Made by a program: the position numbers and the translations under genes. A DNA stretch of 64,000 nt from Cryptomeria japonica (lineage: Eukaryota > Streptophyta > Pinopsida > Cupressales > Cupressaceae): NCBI RefSeq assembly GCF_030272615.1, contig NC_081412.1:669874852-669938851 (forward strand). The letters are read 5' to 3'. Shown here piece by piece: positions 23,786 through 35,159 of this stretch (the first letter of the stretch is position 1; the number at the start of each line of letters is the position of its first letter). The notes beneath the pieces were generated by a model. That model was not told the DNA's origin. It was given only the letters and a program-made list of their open reading frames with translations, and did no database searches.

Positions 23786-24840
23786 CTAGTAGATCTCCCT
23801 AAGCTCCCACTCCTCTAGATCCTTAATTGCCCTATCTTCCCTCTTAAGCAGGGGTTCTGACAATCCATGCTCTCTTATCTCTCTTGTAATGCTATCCAAC
23901 TCTTTTTGAGTAGCAACCTTAGCATGAAAAATATTACCAAAGAACTGACAATTCCACCATTTAAGCTGAAACTTAACAAATTGTAGCTTTTTAGCAAAAG
24001 TGTACATAGCAGTGCTATAGGTTGGCCTCCTTTTTCTCCACCACTTCGCAACAAGTTCCTGCAAAGAAGAATCATGCAGCCACATAAGATAAAATTTGAA
24101 TGAGGGTGCATGAGCCACTCAAGAAGAAGGTGACACTAATTTAATGGGCTAGTGGTCCGATCCTCTCCAATCTAGGATCTCAGAGCATGTGGAACACCCC
24201 CCACCAACCCAAAAACTAGAAACCAGGAAGTGATCCAGTCTCTCTGCAATCCAATCCTCCCCTATTCTTCTATTATTCAAAGTAAATAAACCATTACTGG
24301 GCTTGATATCAACAAGATTCAAGTCTGATATACTATCCCAAAAAAGGATGGAAAAAGGGTCCAATTGCATAACACCACCCTTCTTCTCACACAACTCTAA
24401 GATAGCATTGAAATCACCTGCCATAATCCATGGATGGAAAGGGAATAACCTACACAAAAAAGTAATATGAGACCACAACTTCTGCTTACCATGAAGATCA
24501 GCGGGGGCATAAACATGAGAAAGAAAGATGTATTTCCCAGTCTCAAGACTAGAAGCAATCCCAGATAAGGATGATTTGGAAGAAACCCACCATATAGGCC
24601 AAATCCACAGGGGGTTCCATAGGCAAGTCACACCTCCAGAGGAGCCATATTCCCCAATACACTAGCATTCACCTCTCCCCCACAACTTCAAGGCACCATA
24701 CCAAACATAGTCTCATCAGATAATTTAGTTTCCTATAGGAAAATGACATCAGGTGAATGACTCCTTATCAACTCCCAGACAACTTTTTGTCTAGGGCCAC
24801 TATTCAAGCCCCTAACATTCCATGATAGAACAATAATTTC
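23786..24840 (-). pseudogene. LINE 2 AP endonuclease and linker
   Basis: The endonuclease begins near 24840 with a WNVRG-like start, then a SPDVIFL segment followed by a stop and ETKLS. The 24631-24149 frame reads FLSHVYAPADLHGKQKLWSH, WIMAGDFNAIL (catalytic Asp/Asn), FTLNNRRIGEDWIAERLDHF and a final GSDH, all hallmarks of L1 endonuclease. The helical linker (24118-23786) precedes reverse transcriptase. Stops in the N-terminal third and a frameshift inactivate it. Confidence 0.88.
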
Positions 24841-26206
24841 AAGGGATTAAAAAAATGAGAATCCAGAGTCTTTATTGACCCTGACTCCACCAAATTATCC
24901 CCCATCAATTTTATCTTAGCTAAGCCCTTCTTTCCACCAGCCTTCGATATCTTCTCCGCTGGTCCTTTTTTGATGTACTTTTGAAGAAGACAAATATGCA
25001 AAGAACTCTTATTACTTTTAACCCCAAAAGAGCCCAAATTTTGTGCTACAAAAGAAACTTCTCCAACAACCATCTTCGCTTCATTACCAGAAATGGGTCC
25101 CTCTTGAGCCACTAGTTGCTGGTCTGTATCCATTTGTTGACTCCCAACCTCCTACTGGGCTTGGGTAGTATCTAGTTTTGCACTATCAGGAACCAATCCC
25201 ATCACACTTTGATCCAAAACAAGCATTCCCAAATTCACCTCTTGCTGGCTAAGATCATCCAAAGCTTCAAACTTGTTAAAAGTATCCTCATCCTGTCTCT
25301 CCTGCAAAGTCCTCTTTTGACCCCGGTTCTTGTTCCTTGTCCTAGCTGGGATGAAACCATCTGTACCCATAACCTCAACAGACATGGAGGCTTTTCCTTT
25401 GTCAATCCCATCAAGGTTACGGGAGGGTTGTGGAGGCTGAATCTCGGCCAATTTAGATCTAGGACACTTGCACTGCAAATGACCATACTCATGACATAGG
25501 CGACACCAGAAGGGTAAATTCTCATAATCAAGCTGTTGGACCCAAGAATAAGAGCCCACACACATATCTATAGCATATGACAAAGGCTTTCTAAGATCAA
25601 TTTCAAAACAGATGCGAGCAAAAGTCATTACCTTTCTCCCCACGGTTTGTGTTGAGGATCCAACAAGCTTCCCAAGCAATGATTTAGAAGCTCCTTTGAA
25701 GGGTTAAATCCCGCATGCCACAGTTTGATGAACAACCCCACCTGGTTATAAAAATACGAGCCTCCCTCAAAGACTCTATTGTGATCCACCATGAAATTGA
25801 ATGTAAACATGAAGTAATTATTTTCAAATAACATAATATCCATTTCCCCTTCTGGTGCCCAATTCCTCTGAGCACAATTCTCCAGAAATTGCAGAGAAAC
25901 CCTCATCCCCAAAAATTTGCAGTAAAGCAAATTCTTTGAAAAGTATTCAACATCCTTAGCAATAATCTCAGGCGGAATTACCAATTTCAGCCTCTCTTTT
26001 CATCTCTCAAGACAACCATTAATATTCAAAATCTGAGATCCATTGGACACACCAACACCAACAACACTAGAGTCGGGAGCAAAGAGATAATTATAAAAAG
26101 TCTTAACGCCATGATTCAGGGATTTCGAACCCAAAGCTACTCAAAAATCCAAGCTAGGAGAAGCCTCTGAAGCCACTTCTCGCGAACCACCCATCATGCT
26201 CGACAT
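24804..26206 (-). pseudogene. LINE 2 ORF1, DUF4283 and CCHC zinc knuckle
   Basis: A start at 26204-26206 gives MSSMMGGSREVASEASPSLD. DUF4283 follows at 25984-25628: YCKFLGMRVSLQFLENCAQR, then FVMDHNRVFEGGSYF-like and GLFIKLWHAGFNPSKE pieces. At 25679-25152 comes RKPLSYAIDMCVGSYSWVQQ and the knuckle FWCRLCHEYGHLQCKCP (CxxC, His, Cys). A low-complexity tail reaches 24804, where the ORF2 endonuclease starts. Such proteins bind the LINE RNA. Stops near 26120 and 26000 and a frameshift near 25650 break the frame. Confidence 0.85.
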
Positions 26207-26528
26207 AAAACACACACCCCAAGTGGATAAGGAAAATAAAACCCTCTCCATGAAAACACCCACCCCACTCACCTCCCAAACTCCACCAAGGCAGGATCCC
26301 AAAAATGAGCCCTCCCTACCTCACTGACACCACAAAACGTAACAACAACAAAAAAAAGATACCAAGGAACGATTACCCCTGACACCCCCGAGCCACCTCC
26401 TACAACAAATGAAAATGCTTAATCCATGCCCCTCCCTACAACACCGAACACACCCACCCCCTTGTGCACAAGCTGAAAGGCTCGAACCCCTGCACACCCC
26501 GCACTCGCACGCCATCTCCTTCCTGATC

Positions 26529-26542
26529 ATATTGTAAATTAA
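26529..26542. repeat. Target-site duplication, 5' side of second LINE
   Basis: Exact copy of ATATTGTAAATTAA at 20447-20460; marks the intact 5' end of the LINE. Confidence 0.9.
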
Positions 26543-28820
26543 ATTATTGTAACTATTTTATTTAATTATTTTAGTTTATGTTATTTGTATGGTATGAGTT
26601 TTTTTAGATTTAGTATAGAAGATTAGGAGAGCTAAGGGATAAGACGACTTAAATTTATATATTCTTATTGTCTATATTTTCATAATGTTGTACTTATTTA
26701 AATTTAAGTATATGACAATGAAATTATATTGGCTACAAAAAGAGCATGTATGATTCCTATAGTTTAAAGGAAATAGTAAGTGGGGAAGGATGGAGCAAGT
26801 AAAAAATAACTATTATTCTATAGTCATTGATTTATAATGCATGTAAAATTGATTAAAATATACTAATTATTTTTTATTGGAGAAATGTAAAGGTGTTGAA
26901 ATAAATAAATATTATAGGTTTTATCATGTAAATTTATAGTATATATATTTTTATTTATTTTACAATTTGTTAGAATTGCTAGGGTTCTCATGTCCAATTT
27001 GTAATGCAATTGCATGGATAGGGTTTTTAAGTGTTTTATGAATGTGTAGAAATAAAAATATTATAGATTTTTCTAATGGAATGATAGGCTTGTGCAAATT
27101 AGTAATTATTTATATGGGTTTTGTGTCAAGGGTCTAATGAAATGATTGATTCTTATGGGTTTTGTGTAAACTTTAAATGAATAATCTCTATCAAATTGCT
27201 ATCGAGTTCTTAGTTTTCTTTGTGACCAAGGATTGATGAAAGCAATCATGTCATTATATATGGTTTTAATATGAAGGGTAAATGGCATTCGTGTCATTGA
27301 TTATTGTTATATTCTAGTGTGTTTTGTATATTAGGGTTTAATGAAATTAATTATATGGTTACTTTACATCAAGCTACAATAACATGAGCCTAATGTGCTT
27401 GTTCATGCATTACTATTAGATAAAATTATGTATAATGGTTCTAATGAATATAACATATATGGGTATCCATTATGGTTGAATGCTGAGTGTGACATAGTAT
27501 ACTATAGGTGTTGTGGTTTTCATGAGAAGATTGTATCACATGGGCTATATGCATCAAAGAGAGCGTAATGGGATTAAGTGCAACACTTGAAATAAAGAGT
27601 ATATTGTATATTTAGCCAAGTGACAGGGCAATCCAATAGAGGACACAACATCGATCTTAGAAATTGAATTGGAAAAAATTGGAGCACAACCAAAAGGAAC
27701 ATGTGGGGCATAGCTTTCAAATATAACCATGAGGGTGTAATGCAAGAGCATCCTGAGAATAAGACCATATCATACAAAACCAAGATAATTTACTCTATAG
27801 AATGGAATTGAGGTAGCACAACAAGTCTACTACAACATATGAAGGTGACAATAGCTAGAGATACAATGATCGGATGATTCTTGTACTAGGAGTTCAAATG
27901 TCCTATCAAGCATCCTAGGACCAAACCTAAAGAAGAGAGTAGACAAATTTTTGGAGCCTTGTAGAGACTGCACAAAACATGACATGGCAGATAAGGGATG
28001 AGGTAACCTACAATTTAGTCCACACCCATTTGCATCAAGTTTTGAGCCCTCTTTAACTCTCTAGAGTCGATCTACATGTTATACTAGATATAGGACCTAG
28101 AATCCAATGGGAGCTAATACAAATCGCTCCTAGTGGTTGAAGATGATATATAAACACTTTCAAAGATCTATGGAAGGTAGATTTGGTAGTTAGTGGTTAG
28201 GAGTTAGGGAAACTAGATCCAAAAGACAAGTTTTCTTTGTAGTTTCATTATAATAAGCCTATGGTGGCCTGCACGCTAGCATGTGGGGCCAATGGATTGA
28301 ATGTGTTTGGATTGCGAGTTCCTACTAGTATGTAACAATTCTATCATGATCAATAAATTTTATGTTTTTATTACACATTCCTTTTTGTGTTGAATTCAGG
28401 CTATGAGCCTAATTGTCCATTCTTAACGAGCTCCATCCTTGATTGCATCATTAGTACTCACAAACGAAGTAGAAACTATTAAAAAGCTTGTTGAATGACA
28501 TAGTAAGATTTTGTAGCCTGAACTTTTATGCATTAGAGATAGATCAATAAATAATTCCCTGCTCTATGGATGCTTCAACCCCATTAATGAACAAAGAGAA
28601 TCAAGTTCTCGTAGAGAAGAGCTATCATAGTGAAAATGAAAGATGGAATCTTTAGTACTAACTCGCTCAACATTTATAAGATGTAATTCTTCATGAGCAC
28701 AATCTAATATAGTGACACAATATTTGTTTCATTGCATGTAGTTTTCTTTTTATAGTTTATCCAACCAATTTTTTGTAGTGCCTATAGATTTCTCATTCGA
28801 CCCTTATATCTATAATCACT
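26543..28820. other. Unrecognised AT-rich region
   Basis: No recognised gene. The less AT-rich part, 27550-28500, has two overlapping minus-strand frames of 65-69 residues rich in Leu, Pro and Cys (27554-27783). It may be old retrotransposon interior, but I see no motif to assign it. Confidence 0.4.
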
Positions 28821-28828
28821 ATGGCCTA

Positions 28829-28993
28829 TCCATCTGGCCATTTTGATTTAAAGGTGAATTTTTTATTGAAACCTAACTTCCATTTATCCTCAATACGTAA
28901 ATTTAAATCAAATATCTCTCTATTTATCATTGAAACCTAACTTCTATTTATCCATCTGGCCATTTTGATTTAAAGGTGAATTTTTCATTGAAA
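28829..28993. repeat. Two copies of a 45-bp direct repeat
   Basis: ATCCATCTGGCCATTTTGAT and the following bases occur at 28829-28873 and about 28950-28993, 121 bp apart. Confidence 0.75.
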
Positions 28994-29109
28994 CTTCAAT
29001 ATTTTTATATTTATTTCATTCTTTTATATTAATTTATCTTAAACGTACTTGTGATAAATTTTTAAAAAAATTTGAAGGTTCATCCAAAATGTTTCTAATA
29101 CATAAGAGA

Positions 29110-29275
29110 TATCCATATCTTGGGTACCTACGTGAGCTAGGGCGAGACTAATCCCCCCACAGGTGAGATCCTCCACCTGCAAGCCGTCTCACCTCTTTAA
29201 ACCGGGAGAAGAGTCAAACCCAAGATCAATGAAGAGCATACCCACAGCCCAAACCAACTCTGCTACCCGTAAAAC
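29110..29275 (-). mobile_element. tRNA-derived SINE
   Basis: The minus strand shows an RNA polymerase III box A, TAGCAGAGTTGG (29254-29265), matching TRGYNNARNNGG. Thirty-three bases further is a box B-like GGTTTGACTC (29211-29220), one mismatch from GGTTCGANTC. The GC-richer body continues to about 29110 and ends at a T/A-rich stretch. Spacing and order fit the tRNA-related head of a plant SINE. I could not find a clear target-site duplication, so the exact ends are uncertain. It does not fold as a complete tRNA and has no tRNA 3' half. Confidence 0.65.
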
Positions 29276-29636
29276 TTCATTTGATGACAAAAATACAGCC
29301 ATTCAACCATCCTAGCTAACTTTTGAACACTGGTTTCTAGCTGTCTCAGACGTGACTGGATTATTTAATTTTCTCAAACAAAGTCGTTAGAAAGCTATTT
29401 CAATAAAGACCGTGGCTTTAGATTTGACACTTGTTCGTGGAGTGTTGGAGGGGTTAAATCATATTCATTCACTGTGAGTGTGGCTATTGTGAACTGTACA
29501 TTGAGTGGCTATTCCAGTAAGACTATAATGTAGACCATACAATCCTCCCCATCGTTTCAAATCTGATAATTGTTTGACGGTTTAAATCGCGTTCATTGAC
29601 TGTCAGTGTTATTGACCATCAGTGTTTTGTAGAGAC

Positions 29637-29959
29637 TTTTTCAATTATTGTTTCAAAATTCAATCAAATAAGTCACTATTTTATAAAAATATGGAGAGAT
29701 ACTTTCAATTTTTCGTAGGAAGTGTTGTCATATAAATCATATTTTATAAATATTGGTGGAAAAATTTTGAATTATCATTTGAATTGCTATCATATAAACA
29801 TCTCATAAAAACTTGAAAAAACACTTTAAACTATCACTTGGAAATGTTGTAATATAAGTCAAATCTCATAAAAACTTGTAGAAAGACTTTCAATTATCAC
29901 TTGGAAATGTTGTCACATAAATCACATCTCATAAAAATCTATAGAAATACTTTCAATTG
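29637..29959. repeat. About five tandem copies of a ~63-bp repeat
   Basis: Units begin with CTTTCAATTATCACTTGGAA or a variant and include ATATAAATCA and CTCATAAAAA blocks. The last two units are most alike and the first is most diverged, an array that decays toward one end. Confidence 0.8.
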
Positions 29960-30419
29960 TGAGAAATCTACAATAAAAAATTCAACTACAATTCTTAGAT
30001 AAAATGCGTAATAATAATTTTACTTTAGAATTGCATAAATTGGCTTAAATTTTTTGTCACACATAGACAATACACATGCTTTGTGAGCTTTCTAGAATGA
30101 ATTTACACCTTAACATATTTTAAAATTGAAAAATATTTGCATTTCTAGTTATATGAGGCAACATTTGATAATATGATCTGGCAATAAACTATAAACTATG
30201 TTATATATAGTGCAGAGTAAAATTTAGGAAGTAAGTATTTTTCATATAAAATATTATCTTTACATTGAGTCAAGTATATGTACATGGCATATGTGAAAAC
30301 GAGAAATCATGATTATTGCATAATGGGCACACCAATAAATATCTACATAATGCTTGTGTACACTAGAAAAATAAATATAACCAAACTTGTATGGACCAAA
30401 AAATTCTACATTGCACTAG

Positions 30420-32031
30420 AAGCTTATTCACTACTACTTTAACTAGAGAGAGTCTTTATCATCTATATTCACTTTAGCGACTCATATTCGAGTAATGATC
30501 ATCCACTACATACAACATAATATATGAGAGGCTAGCTTATCCCATATGAGAGGCCAACTTATCCCATAAAGTCAAATATCAACTTTTGTAGGTGGCATAA
30601 GCATGACTTTTTTCTCCATTTGATCTTGTAGGAGTATTTTATATTCCTCCAGTAACTTATGGTCGATAGGTATTAATGGTCATTCTTCTTTCTTGGAGAA
30701 AAAATCAATTATCTAGTAATTATGTTGAAATTATTTTATTCCCTTCGTAATTGCAATAGATTTATAATTTATCAAGACAAATACTTCTTTGTAATACCAA
30801 TTAAAACAACTTTCAAATTTTAAGCAACATTGCTTGTCTTCAAGTATTTTGGATGCTCATGTGGGAAAGTAAAGGTGAAAATTTGGTTATTGATAGATGT
30901 AGTATCACCTCATGCATTTATTGTTGCTTGTTTTGCAAGTGGGTGAGGATGACGTAACACCTTATCATTAGAAAGACGTATGAAAAACTTTATTAAATTT
31001 TTCATTGTGGCTATAATCACACGATCAATAATTGTGGAGGTTAGTAAATCATGTGATAAAATCTCATGCATTGGATGTTTCTTTATGTGGAAGTGGGAAA
31101 GAACAAGAAACACCTAATCATTATAATGATATAAAAAATATACATTAAATTTATCTTTATGACTTTGACCATGTTATAGGCATGCCAAATATTTAAGGTT
31201 CTCAAAATTATTGGCAAAAATGATTCCAAAACCTACAAGCTTGTAATAACTCTACATGGAATTAATGCAAGAATATTGGCTCCCAACTAAGTTATATTGA
31301 AAAATTTAAATAGTCTAATTATGGATCCTATAATATATATGATTTATGTACTCCTATCCCACGTATCCATCCTTTGCTTGGCATAAACACCTATAGTTTA
31401 GTTAATTACATTCTCTAGAAAAGTTGTGTTCCCTTCTAGGAGGGAAATTTTAGCTTATGCTATAACCTTATTCACTTCTACTTTAATTAACAAAAGCCAC
31501 CAATTCCTATGTGTATGTTAGTAACTAAGTTCAAGGTGATCATTATTTACTATGTAAAACATAATCTATGTTTTTTTGTTCAAACTTCATTACATAGGAG
31601 GTCAACTGAACCCACAAAACTAGTTTAAGATTGGGTGTTATAGGCATCCTAGAAATGGATTTTTCTAAGTTTGATCCTCAAGATTTTTAAGTTTCCCCTA
31701 GTAATGATATGGTTGATGAACATTAATGATCATTGTTATTTTTTAGAAAACGCTTCAATTTTCCATCAAATATTTGTAACTAATTTATTAATCTAGGAAC
31801 TAGCATCAAATTATAATCTACCAAATCAGATATTTAAATGTAATACCATTAGAAATCCACTCAAAGTTGATGCAAAATTGCATGCCTTCAATATTCTTTA
31901 TGGTCACTTGGGTAAGTGAAGATGAATATTTAGTTGTTGATACTTGTTGTAACATTTGAAAAATTTAGTGTGTCTTGATATGCAAGTGAGAAAGAATGAG
32001 AAAACACCATATTATTAGACAAATACCTTTT
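30420..32031. repeat. Diverged ~1-kb tandem duplication
   Basis: Segments from about 30420 and about 31460 align in order over several blocks: TTATTCACTWCTACTTTAA, a GATCATYNNCTAC block, TTTAATGTAATACCA-like, and a TGGTTATTGATA-like block. The period is about 1.04 kb with many substitutions and indels. No coding motif is visible; a 67-residue frame at 30910-31113 is probably chance. Confidence 0.5.
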
Positions 32032-33233
32032 TGTAGCATCATAAATTGTATTCGTACACAATTTTGTCTTCACCTAGGGCTCACTTTTGTGTTCCAACCT
32101 CCTATGACTTAATACTAATTTGATTCTATTCACAACCACTTAAATTTAGTATCCTTTATGCCTTAGTGCGTCCCTATTCAAATCTAAGTCCTAATTGGCG
32201 GGACTAGGACATCCTAAGCGACATGGTCCTCCCAAAAGGGGATCAAATTTGGATCCCAAAATGGTCACATATCAGAGGTGATAAAACAATCTTAGTGTCG
32301 TCTTGCCCTTAAATTTCAAACATATTTTGTGTATTTAGGCATAAAAATAAGCATAACCCCCTTTTTCAAGATCTCGCTCTACAAGTTTCTAATTGCACTT
32401 TCACAAATTCAAGTGAACAAGCAATCAGGCATCATCAAGGCACTGAAGGAGAGGTCAAATTTCAGATTTCAAGCTTTCATGATGAGATCCATGATCAAGA
32501 CTTTATGAAGATGTCATACATGACATTATTAGCCTTGGCATGAAGATTTCAATGCAAGATTCATCAAGGTATCAAGTTCAAATTCAAGCATGATCTAGGC
32601 TCATCCTCAAAAGATAAGCTTTTGCTTCAACATTTCCATTACATTTCAATTCAATTGAAGGGTTAATTGCAAACTTGGGGTTTGACCTAAGGCAAATCCC
32701 CATCAACAACAAAATTTCCCTTTTTTTGTGTGCAAGTGATAGATCTAGGAGTCATGAACATAGAGTCAAGTGAGGCAAACATCAAAGTACTAAGACAAAA
32801 ACTGCCACTGTACCAAGAATTTTTTATGAGCATCTAGGAACAGATTCTATGTGACATCCTGATTCTAAAAGATTCTAGTCTATCTACATCTAACATCAAG
32901 TAAGGGCACAAATTTCCACATGGTTTGCACTTTCAAGATGAGATTTCTATCATAGGCATCCTTTTGTTTCTTCTTCTTAGACTTAGCCTCATGTTTGTAG
33001 TTTGTTGTTTCCGATATTTCAGGTGAATTCTTCATCATTAACCCTATATTTAGCATTCAAATACATTTAAATAAATTTCAACTAGACAAAGGAAAAATAA
33101 CTTAATCTGCATTCAATCCACTTGCATTGCATAGATTGAGTTCTCTCTTCCTTTAATGTTTTCTTTGGAAAGTTAGGTCATTTCCTAGTTTACAAGGCTT
33201 AACTTGTGAAACCCTAATTTTTCATACATTACA
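32032..33233 (+). repeat. Gypsy-like LTR, copy A
   Basis: Starts TGTAGCATCATAAATTG and ends CATACATTACA, followed after three bases by TGGTGAACCCAAC, a plausible primer-binding site. The body aligns by eye with copy B at 45926-46715. Blocks include CAAGTGARCAAGCAATCA, CATCAAGGCAYTGAAGRAG-like and TTTTTTGTGTGY. It is either the 5' LTR of the gag remnant that follows or a recombination product; no downstream partner LTR was found. Confidence 0.6.
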
Positions 33234-34080
33234 TTTTGGTGAACCCAACATTACTCTTTCATTAATTTTAATTTTTAGATCTAATTTTATGCATTTAATC
33301 AAATTCACACTCATATATCATATATGCTAATTTACATATATTTAGAGGTTCAATTCACAAAAAACCTAATTTATTTTGGTAAAATTGACAAGTGTGGGTT
33401 GCATAATTTCTCATTTATATTCTCATATTTGATTGTAATGGGATGCTATTTTCACATATAGAAGCATTTAGTTATTGCATATCTCATTTCTTTAGAGTAT
33501 CTAATTGGTTAATCAATCATTTTACAAAGAAATTGCATTATTTAACCATACATATATGTTGCATTATTAAAAATATTTTGATTTAAAATCATTGAAATCA
33601 ACATCTTCTTCTTTGTGCATGAGCTTTGTTACCTTTTCACCTACATCCAACATCTCGGTGAGAAGAAGTTATAGACTTGTGGCTTCTGAAAGTTTAAATA
33701 CAAAGGGGTGTGAACCTATGTTGAATAATCTATTCATGTTAATTTGGGTGAAACCTCAATCCCTACACAAGATATCCCTAACATTATGGAGAACAACTCC
33801 CCTCATATTTGTCACGATGAATATGACTCACTAAGTAGGATTAGAAGTGAACAACTAGGAAATATTGACAATAAGTTGGATGAGATTCAACAATAGATGG
33901 TGAACCAAGGGAAATCTTTGCAAGGTTAAGAAGTTAGTTCAAATCCAAATAAACATAGAACTTTCAAATAAAAGGCATAAAAACAACCTTTTATACCTTT
34001 ACAAGAGAACTCTCTTGTCCCTCTGATTGGACCTTTGGTGAAGCCAAGATTGTGCCCCTCCTCAACTTAATTGGATTGAT
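33234..34080 (+). pseudogene. Gag N-terminal remnant of a Gypsy-like element
   Basis: Downstream of the LTR and putative primer site, one plus frame reads NNSPHICHDEYDSLSRIRSE and QLGNIDNKLDEIQQ before stops. The acidic, helix-forming stretch at this position resembles Gypsy gag leader regions, but no capsid or zinc-knuckle motif remains. The sequence ends where LTR element 2 begins. Weak support beyond context. Confidence 0.4.
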
Positions 34081-34092
34081 CTTAGATGGATA

Positions 34093-35109
34093 TGTGGGTT
34101 GCTCCCTATATTTCACAACAAATAATAATGGAGATGGATGGAGGATGAATTCTCAAGTGAAGGATACGGATTTCATTGATGCTAAATGATAATTTGCCTA
34201 TAGTGGAGGTGCTTGGAGTATGAATTATAAAGATAAAAGGATAGCATGCGATTGCACAAATTGGAGATGTCAAATGAAGGGGAGAAGACCCCAATTTATA
34301 GATTTGAAGGGGGGTGAATGGACGGCTGATATTGAATGGAAATGGAGGGTGGAGATTTAATGAGATGGAGCATATGGATTGAGAGGACAAGGTGTGGAGA
34401 CCAAGAGATTTGTCATAAAGGAATTTATTGTCTCCACACCTCTCAAGGTTCATGGGGAAGAGCTCCCAAGTACATTGGAAAGAGAAAAAGGAATATAATA
34501 TTCCTTGGGGGAAGGAAGAAGGAATTAAAAATTCCAAAATAAGAGGATGTGTGGGAGGACTAAATGGTTAAAGAAATTAAAAATTCCTTGGGAAGAGGAT
34601 GCATGGGGAGATTCAAAGAATTTGAATTTCCTTGAAGGGATAATAGTTGCCCCGTCCCTAATAAAGGTTGTTAGGGATGTGCAAATGATTAAGGGGATTT
34701 ATTTGGTGGCTTAATGAGTGATTAGAGATAAAGTGGGGACACTAGGAGGATGTGACATGAGGAGAGATAATGAGTTGAGGAATATAAAATTGAGTAATAA
34801 TGATAATCATGTTTCTAGAAGAATTAATTAAGTGAGGATTAGGAGAAGTAATTTGTAGGAATCATATGACTTAATTAATTAGAATTAATTAACTAAGAGG
34901 AATTTAGAAGAATTAAGGATTGAGAAGACTTTAGAAGAATGGGGAATAATTAATTTTTATAAATTAATTATAGGACTATGGTGATAAAATTAATTAAATT
35001 TGATTTAATTAATTTTAGGGAGAAAGGGACCAACACAATTAAATTAATTAATTATGTGGAGAGGCTTAAACTAATTAAATATTAATTTAATTAATTTTAG
35101 ACATCTACA
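34093..35109 (-). repeat. 3' LTR of LTR element 2
   Basis: About 1.0 kb, AATTAATT-rich near its 5' end, like LTR element 1. The TGTAGATGTC start is firm because of the polypurine tract. The other end (plus position 34093, TGTGGG) is a guess from the TG rule and the length of the related LTR. Confidence 0.5.
34292..34300 (-). promoter_or_regulatory. TATA box in LTR of element 2
   Basis: TATAAATTG on the minus strand, embedded in the same CTATAAATTG context as in LTR element 1. Confidence 0.5.
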
Positions 35110-35123
35110 TTTTGCCCCTCTTT
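35110..35123 (-). promoter_or_regulatory. Polypurine tract of LTR element 2
   Basis: AAAGAGGGGCAAAA on the minus strand, immediately before the TGTAGATGTC LTR start; same layout as 12046-12058. Confidence 0.75.
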
Positions 35124-35156
35124 GATATAGCACCATGAAGTGATGTTATATCAAAG
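35120..35156. other. Hairpin overlapping the polypurine tract (element 2)
   Basis: Arms CTTTGATATAGCA (35120-35132) and TGTTATATCAAAG (35144-35156) give a 13-bp stem with one G:T pair. Compared with 12055-12089 the outer six pairs are identical. Three inner pairs differ on both sides while still pairing. Confidence 0.7.
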
Positions 35157-35159
35157 AAG

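Larger units (their letters stand above)
20461..26528 (-). mobile_element. Full-length L1-type LINE
   Basis: About 6.1 kb on the minus strand between 14-bp target-site duplications. It contains in order a GC-richer 5' UTR, ORF1 (DUF4283 and a CCHC knuckle), then ORF2 with AP endonuclease, reverse transcriptase, zf-RVT and RNase H, and a 3' UTR. The poly(A) tail appears as a T-rich run at 20461-20475 on the plus strand. All domains of an autonomous plant L1 are represented, but stops and frameshifts are spread throughout, so it is not active. Unlike the first LINE, nothing coding is evident beyond RNase H. Confidence 0.92.

Noticed and set aside
27554..27783. Hydrophobic minus-strand frames as a membrane protein gene
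   Set aside because: Two overlapping frames of similar length, no recognisable motif, no start context or conserved neighbours.
29211..29265. A tRNA gene on the minus strand
   Set aside because: Box A and box B are present but no acceptor stem or full cloverleaf is visible; better explained as a tRNA-derived SINE.
32032..35109. Gypsy-like LTR A and the LTR of element 2 as a single element's LTR pair
   Set aside because: They have different terminal sequences and opposite orientations and do not align.
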